NCBI GenBank assembly: GCA_020718125.1
Contig: DYDC01000172.1
Span: forward strand, 1 to 6,090
Source: Methylacidiphilum sp.
GTDB taxonomy: Bacteria; Verrucomicrobiota; Verrucomicrobiia; CAIQCK01
Direction: 5' to 3'
Length of the DNA stretch: 6,090 nt
The notes under the pieces are model-generated. The model saw only the letters and a program-made list of their open reading frames with translations. It was not told the origin of the DNA and did no database searches. This document shows positions 1 through 5,456 of the stretch, piece by piece. How positions within the stretch are numbered: the stretch's first letter is position 1; each line of letters opens with the position of its first letter. Made by a program: the position numbers and the translations under genes.

Positions 1-105
1 GAGTTCTCCGCCGTGCGACGTAAAGCCCGCGGTTACCGATCGGTGGACGACCTCATCACCATGCTCTACTTCACCGCCGCGCGCCTCCGCCACCCCGCTC
101 ACTGA
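1..105 (+). CDS. Transposase, C-terminal end (ISL3-like), partial at window edge
   Basis: The first 34 codons are open from the window edge to a TGA at 103-105. The peptide contains KARGYRSVDDLITMLYF, which resembles the extreme C-terminus of ISL3-type DDE transposases (DDE_Tnp_ISL3), where an RGYR/RGFR segment followed by a hydrophobic stretch ends the protein. The catalytic DDE residues would lie upstream, outside the window. If the assignment is right, the full protein cuts and pastes its insertion sequence. The stop lies about 15 bases before a candidate terminal repeat, as expected for a transposase filling its element. The family call rests on a short stretch, so another DDE family is possible. 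Confidence 0.55.
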   Translation, partial: EFSAVRRKARGYRSVDDLITMLYFTAARLRHPAH

Positions 106-120
106 AAACAGCGAGGAACC
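1..120 (+). mobile_element. Right end of an ISL3-like insertion sequence (candidate boundary)
   Basis: The sequence CGAGGAACC at 112-120, just after the transposase stop, is close to the inward-read right end remembered for ISL3 elements (roughly CGAAGANCC, the complement of GGNTCTTCG). The element would then end at about 120-121, and the following eight bases (about 121-128) would be one copy of its target duplication. The left end is outside the window, so neither the matching repeat nor the duplication can be confirmed. The boundary is an inference from one short match plus gene position. Confidence 0.35.
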
Positions 121-122
121 CT

Positions 123-233
123 ATGTTCTATTGGCGAAAACCCAAGCATGTAAAAGAAAAGATCATCAAGGGGGTGCCACAACTCAAAAGGGCCGGAAAC
201 GTGAACGAACTTGAGCGGGTCGGCACCCGCTGA
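123..233 (+). other. Short open frame, possible 3' remnant of an interrupted gene
   Basis: An ATG at 123 opens 36 codons ending in TGA at 231-233. The predicted peptide is very basic (starts MFYWRKPKHVKEKIIKG). A GAGGAA at 113-118 lies four bases before the ATG, but those bases also form the candidate end of the insertion sequence. The frame is also open upstream into the element. Two readings fit: a real small protein, or the C-terminal tail of a rightward gene cut by the insertion. The hairpins and T-rich tract just downstream fit the end of a rightward transcript either way. I do not recognise the peptide. Confidence 0.2.
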
Positions 234-262
234 CCCGCGGGCCGTCTCCCCCCCGACGGCCC
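215..262 (+). other. Two adjoining perfect hairpins upstream of a terminator
   Basis: GCGGGTC (215-221) pairs with GACCCGC (232-238) in a 7 bp stem. Immediately after it, GGGCCGTC (239-246) pairs with GACGGCCC (255-262) in an 8 bp stem with a C-rich loop. The left arm of the first hairpin can also pair as GCGGGT (215-220) with ACCCGC (225-230), so two mutually exclusive folds exist. The first hairpin overlaps the stop codon of the short open frame at 123-233. Role unknown: transcript-end protection, attenuation or chance in GC-rich DNA are all possible. Confidence 0.4.
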
Positions 263-266
263 ACCT

Positions 267-299
267 CGGCCCCGGCCAAAAGCCGGGGCCGTTGGTTTT
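267..299 (+). terminator. Intrinsic terminator, rightward
   Basis: A perfect 10 bp stem, CGGCCCCGGC (267-276) with GCCGGGGCCG (282-291), encloses a five-base CAAAA loop and is followed by TTGGTTTT (292-299). The T-rich tail is on the right side, so it would stop transcripts coming from the left, that is from the insertion-sequence end or the short open frame. Read leftward the stem is followed by GAGGTGGG, so it is a poor terminator for the minus-strand gene ending at 316, although the stem could still protect that mRNA end. The tail is interrupted by two G residues, so strength is uncertain. Confidence 0.6.
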
Positions 300-315
300 G
301 CGGATTCACCCACCA

Positions 316-939
316 CTACTCGACCGTGCCGACACCATCGCACTTCGGGCAGACAATAAACCCCGTCCCTTTACAAAGCAGGCACGTGGTCTTGCCCCGG
401 CCGTCGCAAATCAGGCAGGGCGCGCCGCGGGAAGTGATGGGCGAGCCGCCCGCGCGACCGGTGCCGTTGCACGCCATGCATCGGACGATGCCAGACTGGC
501 AGTTGGCGCAATCGCTGACACCCCGGCCCTGACAGGCGGGACACACCTTGGCTTGGACCGACCTCTCCAGCTTACCCGCTGCACTCGCTGACAATCGCTC
601 CTTCGCCTGCGGCGGTATCCACGCGGGACCGACCTGCACGTAACCCAGCCGCTTCGCGCGCTCCACGAATTCAGCGCTGGTGGTCCGCGCCTCGTCGGCT
701 TTCAACCGGCCTGCGGTTGCCGCCAAGCCGTTGTGCACCTGCTGGATGGCCATCGCGTTCAGTGGCGCGGCTTGATGGACAAACGCCAGATTCCGATACA
801 CATCATGCGCGAGCGCGAACTGCCGCTGTTCGATCTGCTGCGCGGCGGCATCCAACTCCTTCGACACCCAATCCTCGTCTGCAGCCACAAGCCGGACAGC
901 CACGGCCAGCGCCATTGTTGCGGGGAACCAGTTTTTCAT
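316..939 (-). CDS. Exported protein with six CxxC (DnaJ-type) zinc-binding motifs
   Basis: The predicted protein has 207 residues. Residues 1-20 form a signal peptide (a Lys near the start, a hydrophobic stretch, then LVAA before DEDW), so it should act outside the cytoplasm. Residues 21-90 are helical and alanine-rich, possibly TPR-like. Residues 100-114 hold a GYVQVGPAWIPPQ segment of a kind I remember from other PVC-group proteins. The C-terminal third carries CxxC pairs at 133/136, 144/147, 154/157, 175/178, 186/189 and 197/200. Five continue as CxxCxGxG, the DnaJ cysteine-rich signature; the second reads CANCQSG. There is no J domain, so this is not a DnaJ co-chaperone. A role in binding unfolded protein or thiol chemistry is inference. 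The start at 939 is chosen because AAGGAG lies five bases upstream and the signal peptide begins there; the frame is open further upstream, but that extension looks non-coding. It lies 109 bases downstream of the deacetylase gene on the same strand. Confidence 0.8.
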   Translation of the reverse strand: MKNWFPATMALAVAVRLVAADEDWVSKELDAAAQQIEQRQFALAHDVYRNLAFVHQAAPLNAMAIQQVHNGLAATAGRLKADEARTTSAEFVERAKRLGYVQVGPAWIPPQAKERLSASAAGKLERSVQAKVCPACQGRGVSDCANCQSGIVRCMACNGTGRAGGSPITSRGAPCLICDGRGKTTCLLCKGTGFIVCPKCDGVGTVE

Positions 940-944
940 GCGAT

Positions 945-950
945 CTCCTT
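945..950 (-). promoter_or_regulatory. Ribosome binding site of the CxxC protein gene
   Basis: Read on the minus strand, AAGGAG sits five bases before the ATG at 937-939. It decides the start, because the reading frame is open for 51 more codons upstream and a longer protein would place the signal peptide internally. Confidence 0.75.
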
Positions 951-1048
951 TATTTGTTTGTTTGGACAACCAGCGCGCTTCTCTCGGCCGCTGTCCGCCG
1001 GAACCATAGCACCAATCCCACCCCGACCGCAAATCGCCGGATGGGTTG

Positions 1049-1933
1049 TTACTCCTCGGTTTCTTTCGGGACCACGCCCAGTTCCCAGCCATCCAGGAAC
1101 GCGTCTATGCACTTCGGCAGCTTCGACGAATAGCCGCCTTCCAGCACCGCAAACATCGGCCGTTTCAACGCCGCCAGCCGCTGGCCGAGCTTGGCGAACG
1201 TGCCGATCTCCAATCCCATCTGCGTGATCGGGTCGCGCCGATAGGCGTCGAATCCCGCCGACACCGCGATGAGATCCGGCCCGAACTTCCGCGCCTCGCC
1301 CAGCGCCTTGTCGAACACCTCGAGGTAAAACTTCTCCTCCGTGTGCGGCGCCACCGGGTAGTTGTGGGCGTTGAATGCCGATTCCAGCCCCGTGCCGGGA
1401 TAGCATGGATACTGGTGCAACGAGACATACAGCACGCGTTCGTGCTTGTAGAAAATGTCCTGCGTGCCGTTCCCGTGATGACAGTCGAAGTCCATGATCG
1501 CCACCCGCTTCGGGCCGTCCTTCGCCTCCAACAACCGCGCCACGGCGATGGCGATGCAGTTGAAGTAACAGAACCCCATCATCTGCTCCTTGGTCGCGTG
1601 GTGGCCCGGTGGCCGCATCAGCGAAAACACCGGCTCGCCCTTCCACGCCAGCTCCGCCGCATGGATCGCCGCGCCCGCCGAGCGCAACGCGTGGCCGAAG
1701 ATGCCCGGCAATGACGGCGTGTCCGGCTCCTGGAAATCACCGCTCCGGACCGTCTCCAGCAGCCGCTTCGAGTGCGCCCGCAGCACGTCGGCCTCCACGC
1801 ACGGCTGCGCTGCGACGAACTGATGCCGCGGCTTCTGCTTCAACAACTCCGCGCTGGCCAGCACGCGCCGTGGCGATTCGGGATGGCCGGGCATCTCGTA
1901 ACCCGCGCACTCGGGGGAGTAGATGATCTTCAC
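1049..1933 (-). CDS. Histone deacetylase superfamily protein (zinc-dependent deacetylase)
   Basis: The 294-residue protein is a full-length arginase-fold deacetylase of the HDAC/AcuC/acetylpolyamine amidohydrolase superfamily, nearest in style to bacterial class II HDAC-like enzymes. It would remove acetyl groups from acetyl-lysine or acetylated amines; the physiological substrate cannot be told from sequence. Visible signatures are PGHPESP (15-21), RPPGHHA with the charge-relay pair His111-His112, DFDCHHGNGTQ (148-158) with zinc ligands Asp150 and His152, Asp229 in SAGFDAY as the third ligand, and GGY with catalytic Tyr268. SLHQYPCYPGTG (171-182) is also typical of the bacterial group. All catalytic residues are present. 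The start is GTG at 1931-1933 with no clear Shine-Dalgarno; it fits because KIIYSPECAGYEMPGHPE is the expected N-terminus, while the next Met (14) would cut the fold. It has no signal peptide, so it should be cytoplasmic. It may be co-transcribed with the downstream CxxC gene. Confidence 0.93.
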   Translation of the reverse strand: MKIIYSPECAGYEMPGHPESPRRVLASAELLKQKPRHQFVAAQPCVEADVLRAHSKRLLETVRSGDFQEPDTPSLPGIFGHALRSAGAAIHAAELAWKGEPVFSLMRPPGHHATKEQMMGFCYFNCIAIAVARLLEAKDGPKRVAIMDFDCHHGNGTQDIFYKHERVLYVSLHQYPCYPGTGLESAFNAHNYPVAPHTEEKFYLEVFDKALGEARKFGPDLIAVSAGFDAYRRDPITQMGLEIGTFAKLGQRLAALKRPMFAVLEGGYSSKLPKCIDAFLDGWELGVVPKETEE

Positions 1934-1989
1934 AGGGCTGCATTCTAGCCGCCGCCTTTGCCTTGCGCCAGCGCAGACTGGCTTCTTAA

Positions 1990-2026
1990 CTCTTGCTCTT
2001 GCTCTTGCTCTTGCTCTTACTCTTGA
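1990..2026. repeat. TCTTGC hexanucleotide tandem repeat
   Basis: Four exact TCTTGC units (1991-2014) are followed by TCTTAC and TCTTGA, giving six units in phase. It lies between the divergent deacetylase and glycosyltransferase genes. Short hexamer arrays can change copy number by slippage, and here that would alter spacing in a region that should hold both promoters. Read as protein it gives a poly-leucine string, which I take as an artefact. Confidence 0.85.
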
Positions 2027-2041
2027 TCCAGCTCAGAGCCG

Positions 2042-2086
2042 CAATTCAGCAAGCTGACTGGGAATTGAGTGAGGCAAGAGCAAGAG
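2042..2086. repeat. Inverted copy of the hexamer repeat with nested palindrome
   Basis: GCAAGAGCAAGAG (2074-2086) is the exact 13-base reverse complement of CTCTTGCTCTTGC, found in three overlapping registers of the tandem array (1990-2002, 1996-2008, 2002-2014). Between the arms, CAATTC (2042-2047) and GAATTG (2062-2067) form a nested inverted repeat. The whole can fold into a branched hairpin with a sliding outer stem. The right arm lies within the first six codons of the GTG-started version of the glycosyltransferase, so in mRNA the fold would bury that start region. Confidence 0.7.
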
Positions 2087-3238
2087 ATCAAAGACCAGCA
2101 ACTCGTGCGCATCTGCCACATCATCACCCGGCTCATCGTCGGCGGCGCCCAGGAGAACACACTCGCCAGCGTCGTTGGCGTGCGCCAGTTGCCCGGCTAT
2201 GAGGCCGTGGACCTCGTCTGCGGTCCCGAAGCCGGCACGGAAGGCTCGATGGTCGAGGATGCGCGCCTCGCTGGTGTCCAGCCGGCTTGCGTGGACTCGC
2301 TGCAGCGCTCCATCAATCCGCTCCACGACTTGCGCGCCTATCGCGAACTGGCCGCGTTGTTGAGGCGCGGCCGATACGACATCGTTCACACCCACAGCGG
2401 CAAGGCCGGCTTCCTTGGCCGGCTCGCCGCCAAAGCCGCCGGCGTGCCGGTCATCGTCCACACCATCCACGGCCCGTCGTTCGGCCCGTATCAGGGCGCG
2501 CTGGCCAACGCGCCGTTGCGGCTGGCCGAGCGCATCGCCGGCCGTGTCACTACGCGCTTCGTGTCCGTCGCCGATGCCATGACGCGGCTCTATCTCGACG
2601 CGGGCATTGGGCGCGCGGAGCGATACACCACCATCCGCAGCGGCTTCGACGTGGCCGCGTTCGCCTGCGCGAAACCCGACGAGCAACTCCACGCGCGGCT
2701 CGGCGGCGGGCCGGTCATCGGACAGATCGCGCGGCTGTTCGAGTTGAAAGGCTGGGAGTTGTTCTTTGACATGGCCCGCGCGCTGCCGGAGGCGAAGTTC
2801 CTCATCGTCGGCGACGGCCCATGGCGCTCAAAACTCGAAGCGTGGGCCGGCGAGCCGCCGTTGCGCGGGCGCGTCCACTTCGCGGGCCTCGTGCCGCCCG
2901 GCGACGTGCCGCGTTACGTGGCGATGATGGATGTGCTCGTCCATCTCTCGTTGCGCGAGGGACTGCCGCGCGCCGTCGTGCAGGCGCTCGCGGCGGGCAA
3001 GCCGGTCGTGGCGCATCCGCTGGATGGCACGCCGGAGGTCGTGAAGGATGGCGAGACCGGCTTCCTCGTGCCGCCGGGCGATTACGGCGCGCTGGCCGAC
3101 CTTGTGCGGCGGTTGCTGCGCGATCCGGCGCTGGCTGCGAGCATGGGTCGGCGCGGCCAGACACGAGTCCTTGAAGAGTTTTCAGTGGAAACGACGGTCA
3201 GCGGGCTGGACGAGTTGTATCGCTCGCTGGTTAAATGA
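2069..3238 (+). CDS. Glycosyltransferase family 4 (GT-B fold)
   Basis: The 389-residue protein is a retaining GT-B glycosyltransferase that would move a sugar from a nucleotide-sugar donor to a growing envelope or exopolysaccharide glycan. The N-terminal acceptor domain shows ICHIITRLIVGGAQ with the glycine-rich loop at 25-28, HTHSGKAGFLGR (107-118) and VHTIHG (130-135). The C-terminal donor domain shows IARLFELKG (220-228), VGDGP (247-251) and EGLPRAVVQALAAGKPVVA (297-315). In the usual EX7E motif the first Glu is E297, but the second position is Gln305. I recall Gln there in other PVC-group GT4 proteins, so it is probably not a defect. No signal peptide or membrane span is seen, as is normal. 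Start uncertain: GTG at 2069 has only a weak GGGA upstream and adds twelve residues partly encoded by the hexamer repeat, while GTG at 2105 (residue 13) gives the usual family N-terminus. It is followed after 10 bases by the sugar-phosphate transferase gene. Sugar and acceptor cannot be named. Confidence 0.9.
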   Translation: MRQEQEIKDQQLVRICHIITRLIVGGAQENTLASVVGVRQLPGYEAVDLVCGPEAGTEGSMVEDARLAGVQPACVDSLQRSINPLHDLRAYRELAALLRRGRYDIVHTHSGKAGFLGRLAAKAAGVPVIVHTIHGPSFGPYQGALANAPLRLAERIAGRVTTRFVSVADAMTRLYLDAGIGRAERYTTIRSGFDVAAFACAKPDEQLHARLGGGPVIGQIARLFELKGWELFFDMARALPEAKFLIVGDGPWRSKLEAWAGEPPLRGRVHFAGLVPPGDVPRYVAMMDVLVHLSLREGLPRAVVQALAAGKPVVAHPLDGTPEVVKDGETGFLVPPGDYGALADLVRRLLRDPALAASMGRRGQTRVLEEFSVETTVSGLDELYRSLVK

Positions 3239-3240
3239 CC

Positions 3241-3245
3241 GGAGA
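3241..3245 (+). promoter_or_regulatory. Ribosome binding site of the sugar-phosphate transferase gene
   Basis: GGAGA lies three bases before the ATG at 3249, inside the 10-base gap after the glycosyltransferase stop. It decides the start: the frame is open about 200 bases further upstream, but that part overlaps the glycosyltransferase and reads as arginine-rich shadow sequence. Confidence 0.65.
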
Positions 3246-3248
3246 CGA

Positions 3249-4274
3249 ATGCAACCGTTGTTCGCTTTCATCATCTCGGTCGGCGCGGCGCTGGTCGCGA
3301 CGCCGCTGGCGATCGCCGCCTCGCGCTGGCTGGGGTTCCTCGATGATCCCGGCCCGCGAAAGATCCATGCCGTGCCGATGCCGCTGCTCGGCGGCGCGGC
3401 GGTGTTCGTGGCGCTGGCCGCCGGCGTGCTTCTCAGCGGCTTCTCCCCGACGCCGCCGGACCGGCCGCGGCTGCTGGCGATTTTCGCGGGCGCGGCCATC
3501 GCGCTGGCGCTCGGCATGATTGATGACAAGCGCGACCTCCGCGCCGGGCCAAAGCTCGCGGGCCAGCTTCTCATCGCGCTGATGGTTGTCGCCGGCGGGT
3601 TTCGCGTGACGTTGTTCATCCCGTCCGCGCCGGCGCAGTGGATCGTGACGGTGCTGTGGCTGGTGACGGCGATGAACGCGCTGAACTTCCTCGACAACAT
3701 GGACGGCCTCTGCGCGGGCATCGGAGCGATCTGCGCGCTGATCTTCGGCGGCATCGCGGCGGCGCGTGGCCAGTTGATGGCCGCAACGCTGGCGGCGGCC
3801 ACGGCGGGGGCGTTGATCGGTTTTCTGCCGTGGAACCTGCCGGGCGCGAAGATATTTCTCGGTGACGGCGGCAGCCATCTCGTCGGGTTCCTGCTCGGCG
3901 CGCTGGCGATCCTGCCGCACTATTATTCCCATCGGGAACCCAGCCCGACGTTGCTGCCGGTGTTGATCCCGTTGATCGTGCTGGCGTTGCCGTTGTTCGA
4001 CCTGGTGGCGGTGACGTGGCAGCGGTGGCGGCGCGGCGCGCCGGTCTATATTGGCGACACAAGCCACATCTCGCACCGTTTCATGCGTCTGGGCCTGTCG
4101 CAGGCCGCAACGGTGCTGGTGCTCTACGTGTTGACGGGAGTCTTGGGCCTCGGCGCGGTCGTGTTGTTGTGGGCGCCACCGTGGGTCGCGGCCATCGTCG
4201 TCGCCCAGACGCTCGGCGTGCTGGCGGTGGTCACCGCGCTGCAGCATTACGGCGCAAAACGCAGTTCCCGCTGA
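3249..4274 (+). CDS. Polyprenyl-phosphate HexNAc-1-phosphate transferase (MraY/WecA/TagO family)
   Basis: The 341-residue polytopic membrane protein would transfer a sugar-1-phosphate, typically N-acetylglucosamine-1-P, from a UDP-sugar to undecaprenyl phosphate, the first membrane step of a lipid-linked glycan. The signatures occur in family order: DDPGPRKIHAVPMPLLGG (32-49), GMIDDKRDL with Asp92-Asp93, NFLDNMDGL (146-154) with Asp149 and Asp152, FLGDGGS (203-209) with Asp206, and GDTSHISHR (269-277) with His273 and His276. The last motif is the cytosolic histidine loop of WecA/TagO-like members, which favours them over true MraY, as does pairing with a GT4 gene rather than with mur genes. 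About ten hydrophobic segments are visible. Length is normal for the family. It is probably translated from the same mRNA as the upstream glycosyltransferase. The exact sugar cannot be assigned. Confidence 0.9.
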   Translation: MQPLFAFIISVGAALVATPLAIAASRWLGFLDDPGPRKIHAVPMPLLGGAAVFVALAAGVLLSGFSPTPPDRPRLLAIFAGAAIALALGMIDDKRDLRAGPKLAGQLLIALMVVAGGFRVTLFIPSAPAQWIVTVLWLVTAMNALNFLDNMDGLCAGIGAICALIFGGIAAARGQLMAATLAAATAGALIGFLPWNLPGAKIFLGDGGSHLVGFLLGALAILPHYYSHREPSPTLLPVLIPLIVLALPLFDLVAVTWQRWRRGAPVYIGDTSHISHRFMRLGLSQAATVLVLYVLTGVLGLGAVVLLWAPPWVAAIVVAQTLGVLAVVTALQHYGAKRSSR

Positions 4275-4280
4275 TCGCGT

Positions 4281-5444
4281 TTGGGTCAAACCTGCTGCGG
4301 TCCGGTCATGGTTTACCTGCGCGGAGGCATCTATTGTGTCGGGAAGACCATCGAGTTCACGCCGGAAGATTCCGGCACGGAGAGCGCGCCAATCACCTGC
4401 GCGGCGTTCGGTAAGGAACGGCCGGTGATTTCCGGCGGACGGCCAATCACTGGCTGGCGGAAAGGCGACGAGCGTGTTGAGCCGCTGGCCGATGCCGGGC
4501 GAGAACATGCGCGCCGTCGAGGTCATCGCGCCAGTCGTGCCGCAGACGCTCGTGGCGTTCAGAGGCGTGCCAGCGGAGAAGAAATACATCGAACATCCGC
4601 GTTTCACCGGCATCTCATTCCAACACGCCGACTGTCACATCGCGCCCGACATGCCGCCCGGCGAGCAAGGCGCCATCGAGCGCAAGCCGCTCATCGCCGC
4701 CGGGGGATTGCGGCACAGCGTCTTCGAGAACTGCGGGATCGCCCGCGCCGGTGAGAACGCGTTCTGGCTCGACAGCGGTTGCGCCGACAACGTCATCCGT
4801 CGCTGCCACATCCACGACATCGGCGGCAGCGCGGTGTTCATTGGACCGCGCGCGTTCAAGGACACGCCGGAACTGCGCGTCGAGCGGAACGTCTTGGACA
4901 ATTGCTTCATCCACGACGGCTCGCGCCTTTTCCTCGGCAGCCAGGGCGTCTGGATTGGCAAGTCCTCCTACAACCAAGTGACGCACAACGAGATTTCCGA
5001 CTTTCATCACCTCGGCATCTCCGTCGGCCACTCGACGGCGTGGCCCGCTTTGCCTGCGACATCCGCAACAGCACCGAACATTCCTCGGAGTGTTTCGTCG
5101 GCCCGCGCGACTACACCCAGAAGAAGTTCGAATACCGCGATGGCCCCAGCATCGTCCTCCACGCCGACGGCACGCTCGCCACCGCCGGCAAGCCGCTGGC
5201 CAAGCTCCCGCTCGGCAAGTGGATTCACCTCGACGTTCAGTTCAACCTCGCCAACTCCGCGCCCTGCTCCTATCGCCTCGCCATCACCGTTGCCGGCGAG
5301 AAGGAGCAGGTCTTCGAGAGCCTCACGTATCTCCACCCGGAATTCAGCCAGATCACCTGGTTCGGCTTCTCCAGTTCCGGCAAACCCGGCGCAGTCTTCT
5401 ACGGGGACAACATCCAGCTTCTAGGCAAAGCCGCCGGAAAGTGA
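4281..5444 (+). pseudogene. Right-handed parallel beta-helix protein, degenerate (three blocks, two frames)
   Basis: Three blocks in family order are split between frames. Block 1 (frame of 4281, to about 4470) has VYLRGGIYCVGKTIEFTPED and PVISGGRPITGWRKG, the usual N-terminal part. Block 2 (other frame, about 4474-5033) begins WPMPGENM and runs through beta-helix rungs such as HPRFTGISF, SVFENCGIARAGENAFWL, NVIRRCHIHDIGG, GVWIGKSSYNQVTHNEISDF and HLGISVGHS. Block 3 (first frame again, about 5034-5444) begins DGVARFACDIRN and has DGPSIVLHADGTLA, LGKWIHLDVQFNL and FYGDNIQLL, a lectin-like C-terminal domain, ending in TGA at 5442-5444. From memory of the family, the segment carrying the RQLFVNGERR-type region is missing between blocks 1 and 2, and a much longer stretch of helix rungs between blocks 2 and 3. 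No start or signal peptide survives; block 1 begins almost at the stop of the preceding gene. Intact relatives are secreted, probably polysaccharide-active. Assembly error is an alternative to real decay. Confidence 0.75.
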
Positions 5445-5445
5445 T

Positions 5446-5450
5446 AGGAG
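5446..5450 (+). promoter_or_regulatory. Ribosome binding site before the interrupted Tat-signal gene
   Basis: AGGAG lies six bases before the ATG at 5457-5459 and just after the beta-helix stop codon. A good site at the right distance marks 5457 as the ancestral start of the next gene, even though its frame meets a TGA after six codons. Confidence 0.65.
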
Positions 5451-5456
5451 AAGCGC

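Noticed and set aside
998..1036. Possible minus-strand promoter (TTGCGG, 18 bases, TATGGT) before the CxxC gene
   Set aside because: The -35 match is only about three of six bases and the -10 about four of six, which is expected by chance in this length.
940..1092. Fifty-one-residue N-terminal extension of the CxxC protein
   Set aside because: It overlaps the end of the deacetylase gene, has no ribosome binding site and would place the signal peptide internally. The ATG at 937-939 has AAGGAG at the right distance.
936..1646. Second minus-strand frame of 236 codons overlapping the deacetylase
   Set aside because: It is an out-of-frame reading of the deacetylase gene with low-complexity Gly/Arg/Ala composition; the catalytic motifs are in the other frame.
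1993..2202. Plus-strand frame starting with a run of leucines
   Set aside because: The poly-leucine is the translation of the TCTTGC tandem repeat, and the rest overlaps the well-supported glycosyltransferase in another frame.
3249..4274. Assignment as MraY of peptidoglycan synthesis
   Set aside because: There are no mur or division genes nearby, the partner is a GT4 enzyme, and the GDTSHISHR loop fits WecA/TagO-like members better.
3231..4613. Long minus-strand open frame of 460 codons
   Set aside because: It is antisense to the sugar-phosphate transferase and is rich in Arg, His and Gln, typical of a shadow frame in GC-rich DNA. The plus-strand gene has every family motif.
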